Assembly (NCBI RefSeq): GCF_004208415.1
Contig: NZ_CP035758.1
Location: 5,022,001-5,086,000 of the forward strand
Origin: Ktedonosporobacter rubrisoli
GTDB taxonomy: Bacteria; Chloroflexota; Ktedonobacteria; Ktedonobacterales; Ktedonobacteraceae
Length of the DNA: 64,000 nucleotides
Direction: 5' to 3'
Made by a program: the position numbers and the translations under genes. Positions 32,957-41,582 of the stretch are shown in pieces. Position 1 is the first letter of the stretch, and every line of letters begins with the position of its first letter. Under the pieces are notes generated by a model, which did not search any database, was not told where the DNA came from, and saw only the letters and a program-made list of their open reading frames with translations.

Positions 32957-32985
32957 ATTGTAAGAGCCTGACACCCATTTGTCAA
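32957..32985 (-). promoter_or_regulatory. Promoter of the sorC-ptsI operon
   Basis: On the minus strand TTGACA (32985-32980) and TACAAT (32962-32957) are 17 bases apart, about 100 bases before the ATG. The remainder up to 33345 is AT-rich and holds no gene that I can support. Confidence 0.7.
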
Positions 32986-33345
32986 CCAAGCGAAACCGCA
33001 TCTCCTCCCGCCCATTGTACTACAGGAAATGCAATTTTTGCCTACTTGCTTCTGCCGCTAAACAAAGCTATTTTCATTATTTCATTTTAAATCCCGTTAA
33101 TATTCTTAATATTATTTATATATTTCTAGCTATTTATAGCAGTAGTTGAAGGAAGCAGTCGAGCTCACACAAACTCGTAACGCTTTTTCACCTGGGAGAC
33201 AAGGGATAGCTCTCGCGGCGAACGTAACCTGTTTAGCAGCTGATGTACCTTTGCTCCACACAAAATTTGTTTTACCATAAAGAAATATGCATCTATAAAT
33301 AGATATCGACGCCGCTTCTTGCCACGTAAGGTAGGGCAGTTCCTT

Positions 33346-33900
33346 CTATTCCATAAGTTCAGTATCTTTTCTCTGCGTGGCCAGAGGAGCTCCAATGAAA
33401 GCCCTGCGCGATATTATTTCCTTGATCAGATAACTCTGATCCTCTTTACTCAGGTGCGATTCTAGCACTACCTCGATCAGATCGCGCATTTTTTCAGCAT
33501 TAGAGGCCTCATCTGCTTTCTCATTAATTTTATCTGCATAACTATCAACACGCTCATTTGCGTAACGTTTTTGCGAAAACACCAGATAGGTAATCACACC
33601 GGTAATCATACTGGTAACCATACTGGATAAAGTGGGAACAAAAAGAAAAGCTTTATCGGTAGTAAGTATAAAATAGATGAGTTCAATGACCATCACGATC
33701 GTCGTAATGGTTGCGGCAATAGCAGCAAGCACGCTAACATAAAACCAGCTTCTAGCCTCGATAGAGCACTGATCATACGTTTGTTCCAGCGGCCCATACT
33801 CATTTTGTGCGGTTTGCTGTGCACCCACACTATTGCTCTGATCATCTTTACTCTGTTGCCCCCGATGGCGTCCCTTTGGTGCCGGCATCACTAATCCCAT
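33346..33900 (-). CDS. Two-helix membrane protein, possible TRADD-N-associated 2-TM domain
   Basis: A 184-residue protein with a polar N-terminus, then a helix pair: ARSWFYVSVLAAIAATITTI...LIYFI and SSMVTSMITGVITYLVFSQK, followed by RYANERVDSYADKINEKADE and a helical tail ending RRAFIG. The pattern (EARxxF, two membrane helices, then KxANxRxD) resembles the cyanobacterial TRADD-N-associated 2-TM domain, which is predicted in bacterial immunity/conflict proteins. This is a resemblance from memory and needs a profile search. The next gene on the right has the same layout. Start choice is uncertain (GGAGGGA lies very close to the ATG). Confidence 0.5.
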   Translation of the reverse strand: MGLVMPAPKGRHRGQQSKDDQSNSVGAQQTAQNEYGPLEQTYDQCSIEARSWFYVSVLAAIAATITTIVMVIELIYFILTTDKAFLFVPTLSSMVTSMITGVITYLVFSQKRYANERVDSYADKINEKADEASNAEKMRDLIEVVLESHLSKEDQSYLIKEIISRRAFIGAPLATQRKDTELME

Positions 33901-34125
33901 TCCCTCCTACTCATCACCGCGCGACCGCTTTATACCTTCATCTGTCTTGGGTACCACAGATAGCTTTCACGGTCCTAACACATTCGTCATGTACTTCATT
34001 CTCCATCTTCAAGCCGTAGCTATCATTTGATCTCTCTGGACCGCGGTATATCCTCCCTTTCCAACTAGCAGCTCATAATCTCTGTTAACGCCACCCATGG
34101 AACAAATCTAGAAGCCAGATTTTTT

Positions 34126-34839
34126 CTAATCCTGGGCGGTTAATAGCTGTTCTGCCGTTTCCTCCTTTGCTTGCTCATTGGTTAAACCTAGCGCTCGGGC
34201 AATAATAATCTCTTGTAACAGGCTCCTTGTTGTCTCGTCGAGGTCTAGCTCTACACTAGCCTTCTGTATCTTATAGAACTTCTCGATCAGCTGTAAATTA
34301 CTATAATAGAAGTCGGTCTGCATGCCTTTGACCCTGGCTCGCCAGAAAAACAGGCAGACCAGGCCCAGGCAGAGCAGGCTTGTTATAACTAGCATTAAGA
34401 GCAGCGATCTGGCGGCAAACCCGGGCAAGAGGATAGCGAGAACCGTTATCGTAATATTAACAGCAGCGATCACAGTGATCAGCAAGCAAGCCTGAGACCA
34501 GCGCCGAGCCCCAGTGCTTGACTGTACCGCCAACTTTTCTAATTGTTCAATTTTTTCTCTTGTTGCCTCAACAATACGCTCGTAAGCTACCTGCCGTGGC
34601 ACAACTATGCGCCGTTCCTGCTTCGTATGGGAAGCAAGCTTTCCAGGCGCTCGACGAGCCGTTTGCTCGCGCTTCTCGGGCTCTACTACCACCACGTTTC
34701 CTCCTGCTTCCACCTTGAAGTGCACATCTGAAGCTTCCACTACCTTATCATATACAACTGCATGCCTGGCAATGCTACTGATAATTGCATGGCAGTGAGA
34801 TTGCACAGAACTACTCGTCCGATAATAGCCGGTAATCAT
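34126..34839 (-). CDS. Two-helix membrane protein, distant relative of the preceding gene
   Basis: A 237-residue protein. The N-terminus (1-60) has KVEAGGNVVVVEPEKRE and no known domain. A charged helix (~75-105) leads to two membrane helices (ACLLITVIAAVNITITVLAIL, LLLMLVITSLLCLGLVCLFFW) and a helical C-terminus with FYKIQKASVELDLDETTRSL and LQEIIIARALG. Layout and tail match the neighbour (helix pair, then ...EIISRRAFIG), so the two are probably old paralogues. The ATG at 34839 has GGAGGAGG before it; the frame is open to 34950. Function unknown. Confidence 0.55.
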   Translation of the reverse strand: MITGYYRTSSSVQSHCHAIISSIARHAVVYDKVVEASDVHFKVEAGGNVVVVEPEKREQTARRAPGKLASHTKQERRIVVPRQVAYERIVEATREKIEQLEKLAVQSSTGARRWSQACLLITVIAAVNITITVLAILLPGFAARSLLLMLVITSLLCLGLVCLFFWRARVKGMQTDFYYSNLQLIEKFYKIQKASVELDLDETTRSLLQEIIIARALGLTNEQAKEETAEQLLTAQD

Positions 34840-35084
34840 CGCAGGCCTCCTCCTCTGGTGCCCTAACCCTGGCGCCATTTTCCTCGATACTACCCATTTG
34901 GACCGCCACAGACAAGCAAAAAGCCCCAACCCGTTGGCCAGCCCAAACATTTAACGCTACCAGGAATATCGAACATACATCCCCACCCTCAGTATACTCT
35001 TTTCCTCTCAGCGTCTAGTTCTTAACAAAAACTGACAGCTTTGCCCGCCGCTCACGAGAAGCCTTAGTGCGGCTTCACTTACAT

Positions 35085-35114
35085 ATTTTACAGAATAGTT
35101 CAGCCTTTTGTCAA
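35085..35114 (-). promoter_or_regulatory. Promoter upstream of the two-helix membrane protein
   Basis: On the minus strand TTGACA (35114-35109) and TAAAAT (35090-35085) are 18 bases apart. They lie in the 490-base gap 34840-35329, which otherwise holds no gene. Confidence 0.55.
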
Positions 35115-35246
35115 TTACCCACACCATAAATACATAGATATATACTCAATTATTGGAATACTATAAAAATCGAATATAAAACAAGGGCTACTGCTCAATA
35201 TTCGATCTTCATTTTTACTGACAGATAAACAGCTCATTGCTGCTAA

Positions 35247-35277
35247 GGAGAAAGGCTGGCCTGGCCGACCCTTCTCC
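35247..35277 (-). terminator. Probable terminator of the aldehyde dehydrogenase gene
   Basis: GGAGAAAGG and CCCTTCTCC pair with one mismatch, with inner GGC/GCC pairs, forming a hairpin 53 bases after the gene's stop. The T-run on the minus strand is poor. Confidence 0.4.
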
Positions 35278-35329
35278 CTATGCTCTCACAAAAGCAATCT
35301 CTCTAAGCAAAAAATCGCAGTTGGATCTA

Positions 35330-36790
35330 CTAGGCACCAGCCGCATTCACCTGTACGGTCTTCACCTCGGTAAAGAACTCAAGCGCAGCCGGTCCCTGTT
35401 CGCGCGAATGCGAGCTGGAAGACTTCATTCCGCCAAAGGGCGCATGTGGATCTACGCCTGTGGTGTCCCCATTGATGCGCACCATTCCGCATTCTATATC
35501 ATGGATATATTCCAGCATGGCATTGATATCGCGCGTAAAGAGCGAAACGCTCAGGCCATAGCGCGAATTGTTGGCAATCGCAATAGCCTCTTCCACACTG
35601 CGTGCCTGGTGCACTACCAAAACCGGCCCAAAGACTTCCTCTTGAGCAATACGCGCATCTGGAGAGACGCCAACAACAACGGTTGGCTCAAAGAAGTATC
35701 CTTGTTTTAAGGGCGCTTCCGCCGGCGCTTTGCCGCCCAGAGCTATCTGACCCTCTTTGGCGCCCAGCTCCGCATAGTAATTTACCTTTTCTAGAGCGCT
35801 ACGTTCCACCAGCGGTCCGATTGCGCTCCTGGGGTCGTTGGCCGGAGCCAGAGGCAAAGTATGGATTTCAGCGGCAAGTCGATCTATAAAGCTATCGTTA
35901 ACTTCGGATACGACGATGGCCCGGCTGGTGGCTGTACATTTCTGGCCGGCAAAGCGCATAGCCCCCGCCGCTATCAGCTTTGCGGCCTGCTGCAAATCGG
36001 CATCGGCAAGAACGATTGCTGCATTCTTGCCGCCCATTTCGAGCTGATATTTAATGTTGTTTTTTGCGGCGGTCTCGCCAATACTCATACCAACTGTATC
36101 GGAACCTGTAAAGCTGATTCCCCGAATGCCTTTATGACCGGTCAGTACATTGCCAATGGTAGAGCCTTTGCCCAAAACGAGATTCAGGACGCCAGCCGGC
36201 AGACCAGCCTCAGCCAGGACTTCGACCAGGCGCGTGGCGACAAAGGAGGCAACTTCTGCAGGCTTCCAGACAATAGTGTTGCCATAGGCCAGCGCAGGCG
36301 CCATTTTCCACAATGGGATGGCAACAGGAAAGTTCCAGGGAGAGATAATAGCTACAGGCCCCAGCGGCTGGCGTAAAGAAAATTGCAGGCTACCGGCAGT
36401 TTGGGCCGGTATAACCATGCCCATGGGATGCACGGCTTCCTCGGCAAAATAACGCAGAATCGCAACGCCGCGATCTACCTCCGGGACCGCCTCTCCCAGC
36501 GGCTTACCCACCTCTAAGGCTACGAGGGTACCCAGTTCCTGACGCTTCTGGGCTAACAAATTGGCAGCCTTATGCAGGATCTCGGCCTTAGCCGGGCCAG
36601 GAGTAGCTTTCCAGGCGCGGAAAGCGCTCTGGGCCGCCTCTACTGCGCGATCAACGACGGCCGGTTGTCCTTGCGGAACACGGGCAAGGATCTGGGTTGT
36701 ATCGGATGGATTGAGGTCCTCACTCCATTGCTCATCTTTAGCTGCAAGCCATTCACCTGCTACATAGTGTGATAGTGTATTGATGCTCAC
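35330..36790 (-). CDS. NAD(P)-dependent aldehyde dehydrogenase
   Basis: A 486-residue enzyme of the aldehyde dehydrogenase superfamily: PWNFPVAIPLWKMAPALAYG, WKPAEVAS, GSTIGNVLTGH, ISFTGSDTVG, the catalytic Glu in LEMGGKNAAIV, the catalytic Cys in FAGQKCTATSRAI, and EVFGPVLVV. It oxidises an aldehyde to an acid. The closest-looking class is 2,5-dioxovalerate/succinic semialdehyde type, but the substrate is not sure. The start is GTG with GAGGAG nine bases before it. It stands alone. An inverted repeat at 36836-36877 upstream is a likely operator. Confidence 0.9.
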   Translation of the reverse strand: MSINTLSHYVAGEWLAAKDEQWSEDLNPSDTTQILARVPQGQPAVVDRAVEAAQSAFRAWKATPGPAKAEILHKAANLLAQKRQELGTLVALEVGKPLGEAVPEVDRGVAILRYFAEEAVHPMGMVIPAQTAGSLQFSLRQPLGPVAIISPWNFPVAIPLWKMAPALAYGNTIVWKPAEVASFVATRLVEVLAEAGLPAGVLNLVLGKGSTIGNVLTGHKGIRGISFTGSDTVGMSIGETAAKNNIKYQLEMGGKNAAIVLADADLQQAAKLIAAGAMRFAGQKCTATSRAIVVSEVNDSFIDRLAAEIHTLPLAPANDPRSAIGPLVERSALEKVNYYAELGAKEGQIALGGKAPAEAPLKQGYFFEPTVVVGVSPDARIAQEEVFGPVLVVHQARSVEEAIAIANNSRYGLSVSLFTRDINAMLEYIHDIECGMVRINGDTTGVDPHAPFGGMKSSSSHSREQGPAALEFFTEVKTVQVNAAGA

Positions 36791-36835
36791 GAGTTGACTC
36801 CTCTTCCCCTTTCTAAAAACACAATGACATTTCCA

Positions 36836-36877
36836 TAGTATATGCTATCCTCCATATAGATTGTATACCATATACTA
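36836..36877. promoter_or_regulatory. Inverted-repeat operator candidate upstream of the aldehyde dehydrogenase
   Basis: TAGTATATG (36836-36844) and CATATACTA (36869-36877) are perfect 9-bp inverted arms, 24 bases apart. Each arm also lies in a smaller near-palindrome (ATAGTATATGCTAT; GTATACCATATAC), which looks like a GntR-type TATAC-rich site. No GntR gene is nearby. The rest of 36791-37117 holds no gene. Confidence 0.45.
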
Positions 36878-37117
36878 CCGTCTCCTAAGGTCGCCGATGC
36901 CTGCTATCAGCGACAAAGGTCCGACCGCATTGAGGAACCAGACTCCCACTTCCAGTTTTGAAGCTGAGCGGTGGAACTTCTCCATCACTCAGGCTAATAA
37001 CTGTTTTCGGCGCTACCCTGCATGTAGTGACATCAGCCGGTCATTGACGAGCAATTGATCTGCTCACGCACAAATTCGGGTCGTAAAACCAGGCCAATCT
37101 CACTGCCGTCCCACTGT

Positions 37118-38815
37118 TCAGAGGAGCAAGTGTTCAATGATTGGCCCAAGCGCCATCACTGGCAGATAGGTCAAGGCCACCACGATCAAAGTTGTCGCGA
37201 TAATCACTGAAGCGAAGAGCGGCGAATCCGTTTTGAGTTTCCCTTGTGTCATAGGACGGCTGGTCTGTTGCGCGAACAATCCGGCAAAGGCCAGCGCCGG
37301 GATCGCTAATCCGAAACGTCCCAGGAGCATGGCGATGGCAGTTGTAGAGTTGTAGAAGAGCGAATTGGCCGATAGACCCGCGAAGGCCTGCCCATTATTC
37401 GCGAAAGACGAAGTATAAGCGTAAAGAACCTCAGTCAGACCGTGGGACCCGCTATTGGTGGTCAGCCCTGCCAGGCCAGGCCCGGTTGCAATAGCCACAG
37501 CAGTGAGCACAAGTATGCCGAAAGGGCCAATCAGCGTATATATCGCCAGGAGCTTCATCTCTGGCGGCTCAATGCGCTTGCCCAGGTATTCAGGAGTGCG
37601 TCCAATCATAAGGCCAGTGAGAAACAACCCTAGAAGGGCTATCATCAGAATGCTGTAGATCCCTGTCCCTAAGCCTCCAAAGACCATTTCTCCAAGGAGC
37701 ATGTTCACCAACGGCACTGTTCCGCCAAGCGGGGTATAGCTGTCGTGTGCTGAATTGGTAGAACCAGTAGCTCCGTTAGAGGTTGTTACCGCCGTGAGGA
37801 TCGAACCACTCACGCCGAAGCGCACCTCCTTGCCCTCCATATTTGGTTGTGAAGTGCCGATGACAGTGGCAAGTTTAGGGTTGCCGCTCTGCTCGGCCCA
37901 GGTGCCCAGGCCCAACGCCAGGATAAACAGGAAGATCATCACCCACAACAACAGCCATCCTTGTCGGGGCTTGCCAACCATACGCCCGAACGTGTTGGTC
38001 AAGGCAGCGGGAATGACGGCAATAGAGAGCATTTCAACCAGATTAGAAAACCAGGTCGGGTTCTCGTAGGGATGCGCACCGTTGACGTTAAAGAACCTTC
38101 CTCCGTTGGTGCCCAGATTCTTGATGCTCTCCAAAGCGGCTACTGGTCCCTGGGCAATAATCTGCATGCCACCTTCGAGCGGATACACACGTGTGTCAGG
38201 ATTGAAGTTCATCGGCACTCCTTGCCAGACCAGTACCAGACTTACCAGTATTGAAGCTGGAAGCAGCACCCACAGCAACCCACGTACCAGGTCTACCCAG
38301 AAGTTTCCTAGTGTCCTTGTGTGCTGACGCGCAAAGCCGCGGATAAAGGCGATACCAACCGCCAGGCCAGCAGCTCCGGCCAGGAAGTTCTGGGCAACGA
38401 GACCGACGAGTTGGCTTGTGTAGCTCATAGTTGTCTCACCAGCGTATGCCTGCCAGGTGGTGGTCGTGGCAAAGCTGATAGCTGTGTTCATGGCCAGATC
38501 GGGCGTAAGCGGAGTCACCTGGTGTGCGGAGTCATAGAATGGGAGGAACTGTTGTAGACGCAGGAGAGCATAGAGCAGGAGGGTACCCGCCAGACTGAAG
38601 AACACAAAGGAGATAGCATATTCTTTAGCAGTCATCTCGTGCTCGGCATCAATGCGGCATAGTGCGTAGATGCCACGCTCAACTGGGCGAAGCGCTGGGT
38701 CCAGCCACGTCTTCTGCCCGGCAAAGACACATGCCAGGTAACCTCCGAGCGGTTTCACCAGGACGAGTATGATCAGGAGAAAGAGTGTATAGAGGGCAAT
38801 TGCAGTAAGACTCAT
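37118..38815 (-). CDS. kdpA: Potassium-transporting ATPase A subunit KdpA, without KdpB/KdpC
   Basis: A 565-residue membrane protein of normal KdpA length, with the four pore-loop regions: NTAISFATTTTWQAY, LGTNGGRFFNVNGAHPYENP, TTSNGATGSTNSAHDSYTPL and YTSSFANNGQAFAGLSAN. KdpA is the K+ channel-like subunit of the Kdp P-type ATPase. The second loop normally reads NGGGFFNANSAHP; here the third Gly is Arg. No kdpB, kdpC, kdpF or kdpDE lies on either side, so the pump cannot be made from this locus. It may be a remnant, a stand-alone transporter, or served by genes elsewhere. Confidence 0.88.
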   Translation of the reverse strand: MSLTAIALYTLFLLIILVLVKPLGGYLACVFAGQKTWLDPALRPVERGIYALCRIDAEHEMTAKEYAISFVFFSLAGTLLLYALLRLQQFLPFYDSAHQVTPLTPDLAMNTAISFATTTTWQAYAGETTMSYTSQLVGLVAQNFLAGAAGLAVGIAFIRGFARQHTRTLGNFWVDLVRGLLWVLLPASILVSLVLVWQGVPMNFNPDTRVYPLEGGMQIIAQGPVAALESIKNLGTNGGRFFNVNGAHPYENPTWFSNLVEMLSIAVIPAALTNTFGRMVGKPRQGWLLLWVMIFLFILALGLGTWAEQSGNPKLATVIGTSQPNMEGKEVRFGVSGSILTAVTTSNGATGSTNSAHDSYTPLGGTVPLVNMLLGEMVFGGLGTGIYSILMIALLGLFLTGLMIGRTPEYLGKRIEPPEMKLLAIYTLIGPFGILVLTAVAIATGPGLAGLTTNSGSHGLTEVLYAYTSSFANNGQAFAGLSANSLFYNSTTAIAMLLGRFGLAIPALAFAGLFAQQTSRPMTQGKLKTDSPLFASVIIATTLIVVALTYLPVMALGPIIEHLLL

Positions 38816-39109
38816 GGAAAATACTTCCTTTCAACAATAAGGTATCCGTGGTAGCCCATAGCCTGCTGCTGGATGCGTCGTGTTTCTCTTCTTATCCGAC
38901 GAGGCGCGAGGCAGCTTGTTATTAGTAGTTGCTCCGCAAGTATATATTAATAAATGTCAATTATTAATCAATCAAAATGTTCGGCATGTAAAGAAAGACT
39001 CAATATTTGCACCATGAAAGTGGATAACTCAACAAACAAGAAAACACAGTCCCGAGGAGAAGACAATGTATATATTTTTCTGACTTCGCTGTGGCACTCA
39101 TGAGAAAAA
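38816..39109. other. Non-coding region upstream of kdpA
   Basis: No gene is supported. The minus strand has an AT-rich stretch with TTGACA (near 38955) and TATACT-like sequences too close together to be a normal pair. No c-di-AMP riboswitch pattern was recognised. Confidence 0.35.
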
Positions 39110-39146
39110 CAGGGCCGAATGCTGCAGAATCGCAGATATGGCCCTG
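39110..39146 (-). terminator. Rho-independent terminator of menA
   Basis: CAGGGCC (39110-39116) and GGCCCTG (39140-39146) pair, with an inner CTGC/GCAG stem. On the minus strand GTTTTTCTC follows directly, a good T-run. It lies about 70 bases after the menA stop. Confidence 0.7.
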
Positions 39147-39213
39147 ACAATTTTAATGCTAGCAGTTCAAGAGTCGTATCAGATATGACCGCATTGGAAA
39201 TGAAATGATCAGC

Positions 39214-40154
39214 CTAAAGCACTCTGCTCACCACAGTAGCAACGAGCAGTCCCAGCGTGAGCACAAGACCAAACTGCAGTTGGAGCATAGAGGTTCGCTT
39301 CATCCCAATGATAAAGGTCATGCGATCAGTTGCGCCTAACACAGAGCGCACGTTTACAAAGGCCAGAGGGAAAGTTATCCAGGCGATCAGGCAATACCAG
39401 GGCAGCAGACCAAACAGCACTAAGAGCGTGAGTGTAAGATAGCTTCCCATCAGCAGGCAGGCATGATAGCGCTGGCCAAATTTCAAGCCGAAGCGCACCG
39501 GTAGCGTCTTTTTATTCACGGCTTTGTCATCCTGATAGTCGCGAACATTATTCATATTCATCATCGCCATGATCAGCAGGCCTATCGGCACGCTGGCGGC
39601 TACGGCTTTCCAGGACCAGTGGGGAATCTGCACAAAATATGCGCCCCAGGTCATTAAGAGGCCCATGGCAATATAGACCATGATATCCCCAAGGCCGCGG
39701 CTAGCAAGTTTAAACGGCTTAGCGCTATAGAAATAGGCAACGGCTATTCCAATAAGCCCAAGCAGCAAGATCGTCGGCCCCAGCATAGAAATCAGCATAA
39801 GCCCCATGATGGCAGCCAGCACAATACAGGCTATGCCGCCTCCCAGCACTTGATTAGCAGTCATTTCCTGGCGGAAGATAACGGTTGAGGCCCCTAAAGA
39901 GCCGGCATGATCCAGGCCATAGCGGTAATCAAAATACTCGTTAAAATAATTAGTGCCTATCTGCAAAAGCCAGCTTGCCCCAGAGTAAGCAAGAAAGTGA
40001 CTATATGAAAAGTACCCTCATAGGCCGCCAGGGCCGTTCCCACAAGGATAGGGCTAGCAGTAGCAGTCAAGGTCATGGGACGCCCCGTCTTCACCCAGAT
40101 TTTCCAGGCAGCTGGTTTTACATCGCCAGTCAGAGGTGTTCCTACATCTTTCAT
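39214..40154 (-). pseudogene. menA: 1,4-dihydroxy-2-naphthoate prenyltransferase MenA, frameshifted
   Basis: The gene is read in two frames. The first (40154-39957) encodes the N-terminus (WKIWVKTGRPMTLTATASP...TFLLTL). The second (to 39214) continues with GASWLLQIGTNYFNEYFDYR, the membrane helices and the second Asp-rich site RDYQDDKAVNKKT. Adding one G to the G4 run (CCCC at 39978-39981, plus strand) restores one continuous UbiA-family protein of ~310 residues. MenA attaches the prenyl tail in menaquinone synthesis, so a real break would matter unless another copy exists. It could also be a sequencing error in a homopolymer. Confidence 0.8.
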
Positions 40155-40184
40155 TCGTTGTTTCTCCGTTGCTGTTTCAGCAGA

Positions 40185-40218
40185 GCAAATTCAGTATAAA
40201 AAGCAAATTCAGTATAAA
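40185..40218. repeat. 16-bp tandem direct repeat upstream of menA
   Basis: GCAAATTCAGTATAAA occurs at 40185-40200 and again, identical, at 40203-40218. On the minus strand each copy brings a TATACT -10-like box, so the repeat doubles a possible menA promoter element. A TTGACA box lies upstream of it on that strand. Confidence 0.7.
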
Positions 40219-40429
40219 TAGTAAGACTTCTATGGTATCAATGTCAAAAAAATGCAGAGTTTGAGCTGTCCCGATTCCCTGCTTTATCTTAATCGGCCAG
40301 AATAGGCCTACTCGTGCTGAATACTAGCCAAAAACGCCATGTTGGCATACAATGTCAGGTGTTAGAGTACTACTTCCCCGGTGATCTTACGATCAACGTG
40401 CCAAGGATAACCAGAGCAAAGAGGCATGC

Positions 40430-41581
40430 ATGTCTGGAAAACATACTATAGATGATATTGCACGGCTGGCCGGCGTCTCAAAAGCAACAGTCTCGCGCGT
40501 TCTTAACCACAAGCCTGATGTAGACCCTAATACTCGTCAACGCATTTTGCGCATTGTAGAAGAGCAAGGCTTTGTTCCCAGCATTACAGCATCCGGCCTG
40601 GCTGGAGGGCGCAGCCGCCTGATTGGTGTGCTGGTGCCTTCATTTACCTGGCCGTTCATCCCCGATGTCATGCGCGGTATTGCCGAGGTTATTGGGCAAA
40701 CCCAGTATGAGCTAGTGCTCTACAGCATCAACGACAGGCTGCGTGAGAACAATCGCACGAGCGTAATAGATCGCATTCTGGCCACGAAGCTTACCGCCGG
40801 TTTGCTGGCAATTTTTCCGGGCATGACCTCGCCACACCTTGGCCGGCTCTTCCAACACGACTTTCCTACTGTGGTTATCGACGATCAGGCCCTTCCACCC
40901 GATACGCCCTGGGTAGGTGCCAATAATATTACAGGCGCTTATACGGCCGTCAGTCATCTTATTAAGCTCGGACACCGCCGCATCGCGCATATCCCGGGTC
41001 CATTAAAGCTGCTCTGTTCGCGCGAACGCTATCAAGGATACTGCCAGGCGCTAGAAGAGCACGGTTTGCCTCTGGACCCTGACTTGCTTATAGAGGGAGA
41101 CTTTCAACCCAAAGGCGGACGCCTGAGCGCCAATAAGCTCCTCAATCTGCCAGCCGAGAAGCGCCCTACGGCGATATTTGCCGGCAACGATCAGATGGCC
41201 TATGGAGTTCTGGCAGCTGCTGAAGAGCGCGGGATGCGTGTACCGGGGGACCTTGCCCTGGTTGGCTTTGATGATATCAGTACTTCCATTCACGTACGCC
41301 CGGCCCTTACTACAGTCAGGCAGCCCTTTTATAAGATGGGACAGTGCGCCATCGAGATGCTGCTATCTGCTCTCGACGCTCCTCGCTATCCCATAGCGGG
41401 CAAACCTTTTACCCCCTTCCTGCCGGCTTCCCTGGCCAATCATGAAGATGGCTTAGAGATAAAAAATGCGAATGGACCTGAGCCCATTCGCGTTTATCTG
41501 CCTACAAGTCTGGTTGTACGTGCCTCGTGCGGTTCGCCTTATCCTTTCACAGTCCCCATAACGGCCACGCCACCGAAGTAG
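40430..41581 (+). CDS. LacI-family transcriptional regulator
   Basis: A 383-residue regulator. The LacI HTH and hinge are at the N-terminus (TIDDIARLAGVSKATVSRVL, residues ~6-25), followed by the periplasmic-binding-like effector domain (LIGVLVPSFTWPFIPDVMRG, FAGNDQMAYGVLAAAEERG, LVGFDDISTSIHVRPALTT). A ~25-residue insertion (ASLANHEDGLEIKNANG) precedes the C-terminal IRVYLPTSLVVRASC. The effector is probably a sugar. No sugar genes lie beside it; it is divergent from menA and convergent with copA, one base away. Confidence 0.85.
   Translation: MSGKHTIDDIARLAGVSKATVSRVLNHKPDVDPNTRQRILRIVEEQGFVPSITASGLAGGRSRLIGVLVPSFTWPFIPDVMRGIAEVIGQTQYELVLYSINDRLRENNRTSVIDRILATKLTAGLLAIFPGMTSPHLGRLFQHDFPTVVIDDQALPPDTPWVGANNITGAYTAVSHLIKLGHRRIAHIPGPLKLLCSRERYQGYCQALEEHGLPLDPDLLIEGDFQPKGGRLSANKLLNLPAEKRPTAIFAGNDQMAYGVLAAAEERGMRVPGDLALVGFDDISTSIHVRPALTTVRQPFYKMGQCAIEMLLSALDAPRYPIAGKPFTPFLPASLANHEDGLEIKNANGPEPIRVYLPTSLVVRASCGSPYPFTVPITATPPK
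41461..41491 (-). terminator. Terminator of copA inside the lacI-type coding region
   Basis: GCGAATGG (41468-41475) and CCATTCGC (41484-41491) form an 8-bp stem; on the minus strand it is followed by ATTTTTT. It lies about 90 bases beyond the copA stop, within the last ~40 codons of the convergent regulator gene. Confidence 0.6.
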
Positions 41582-41582
41582 C

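Noticed and set aside
33165-33395. 76-residue open frame on the minus strand after the 2-TM protein
   Set aside because: No ribosome site, no domain, and it overlaps the end of the better-supported gene at 33346.
35861-36376. 171-residue open frame opposite the aldehyde dehydrogenase
   Set aside because: It is a mirror of a strongly supported enzyme on the other strand and has no own motif.
36880-37117. Possible kdpB remnant after kdpA
   Set aside because: Translation in the kdpA direction gives a short stretch (EIGLVLRPEFVREQINCSS) that does not match the start of KdpB.
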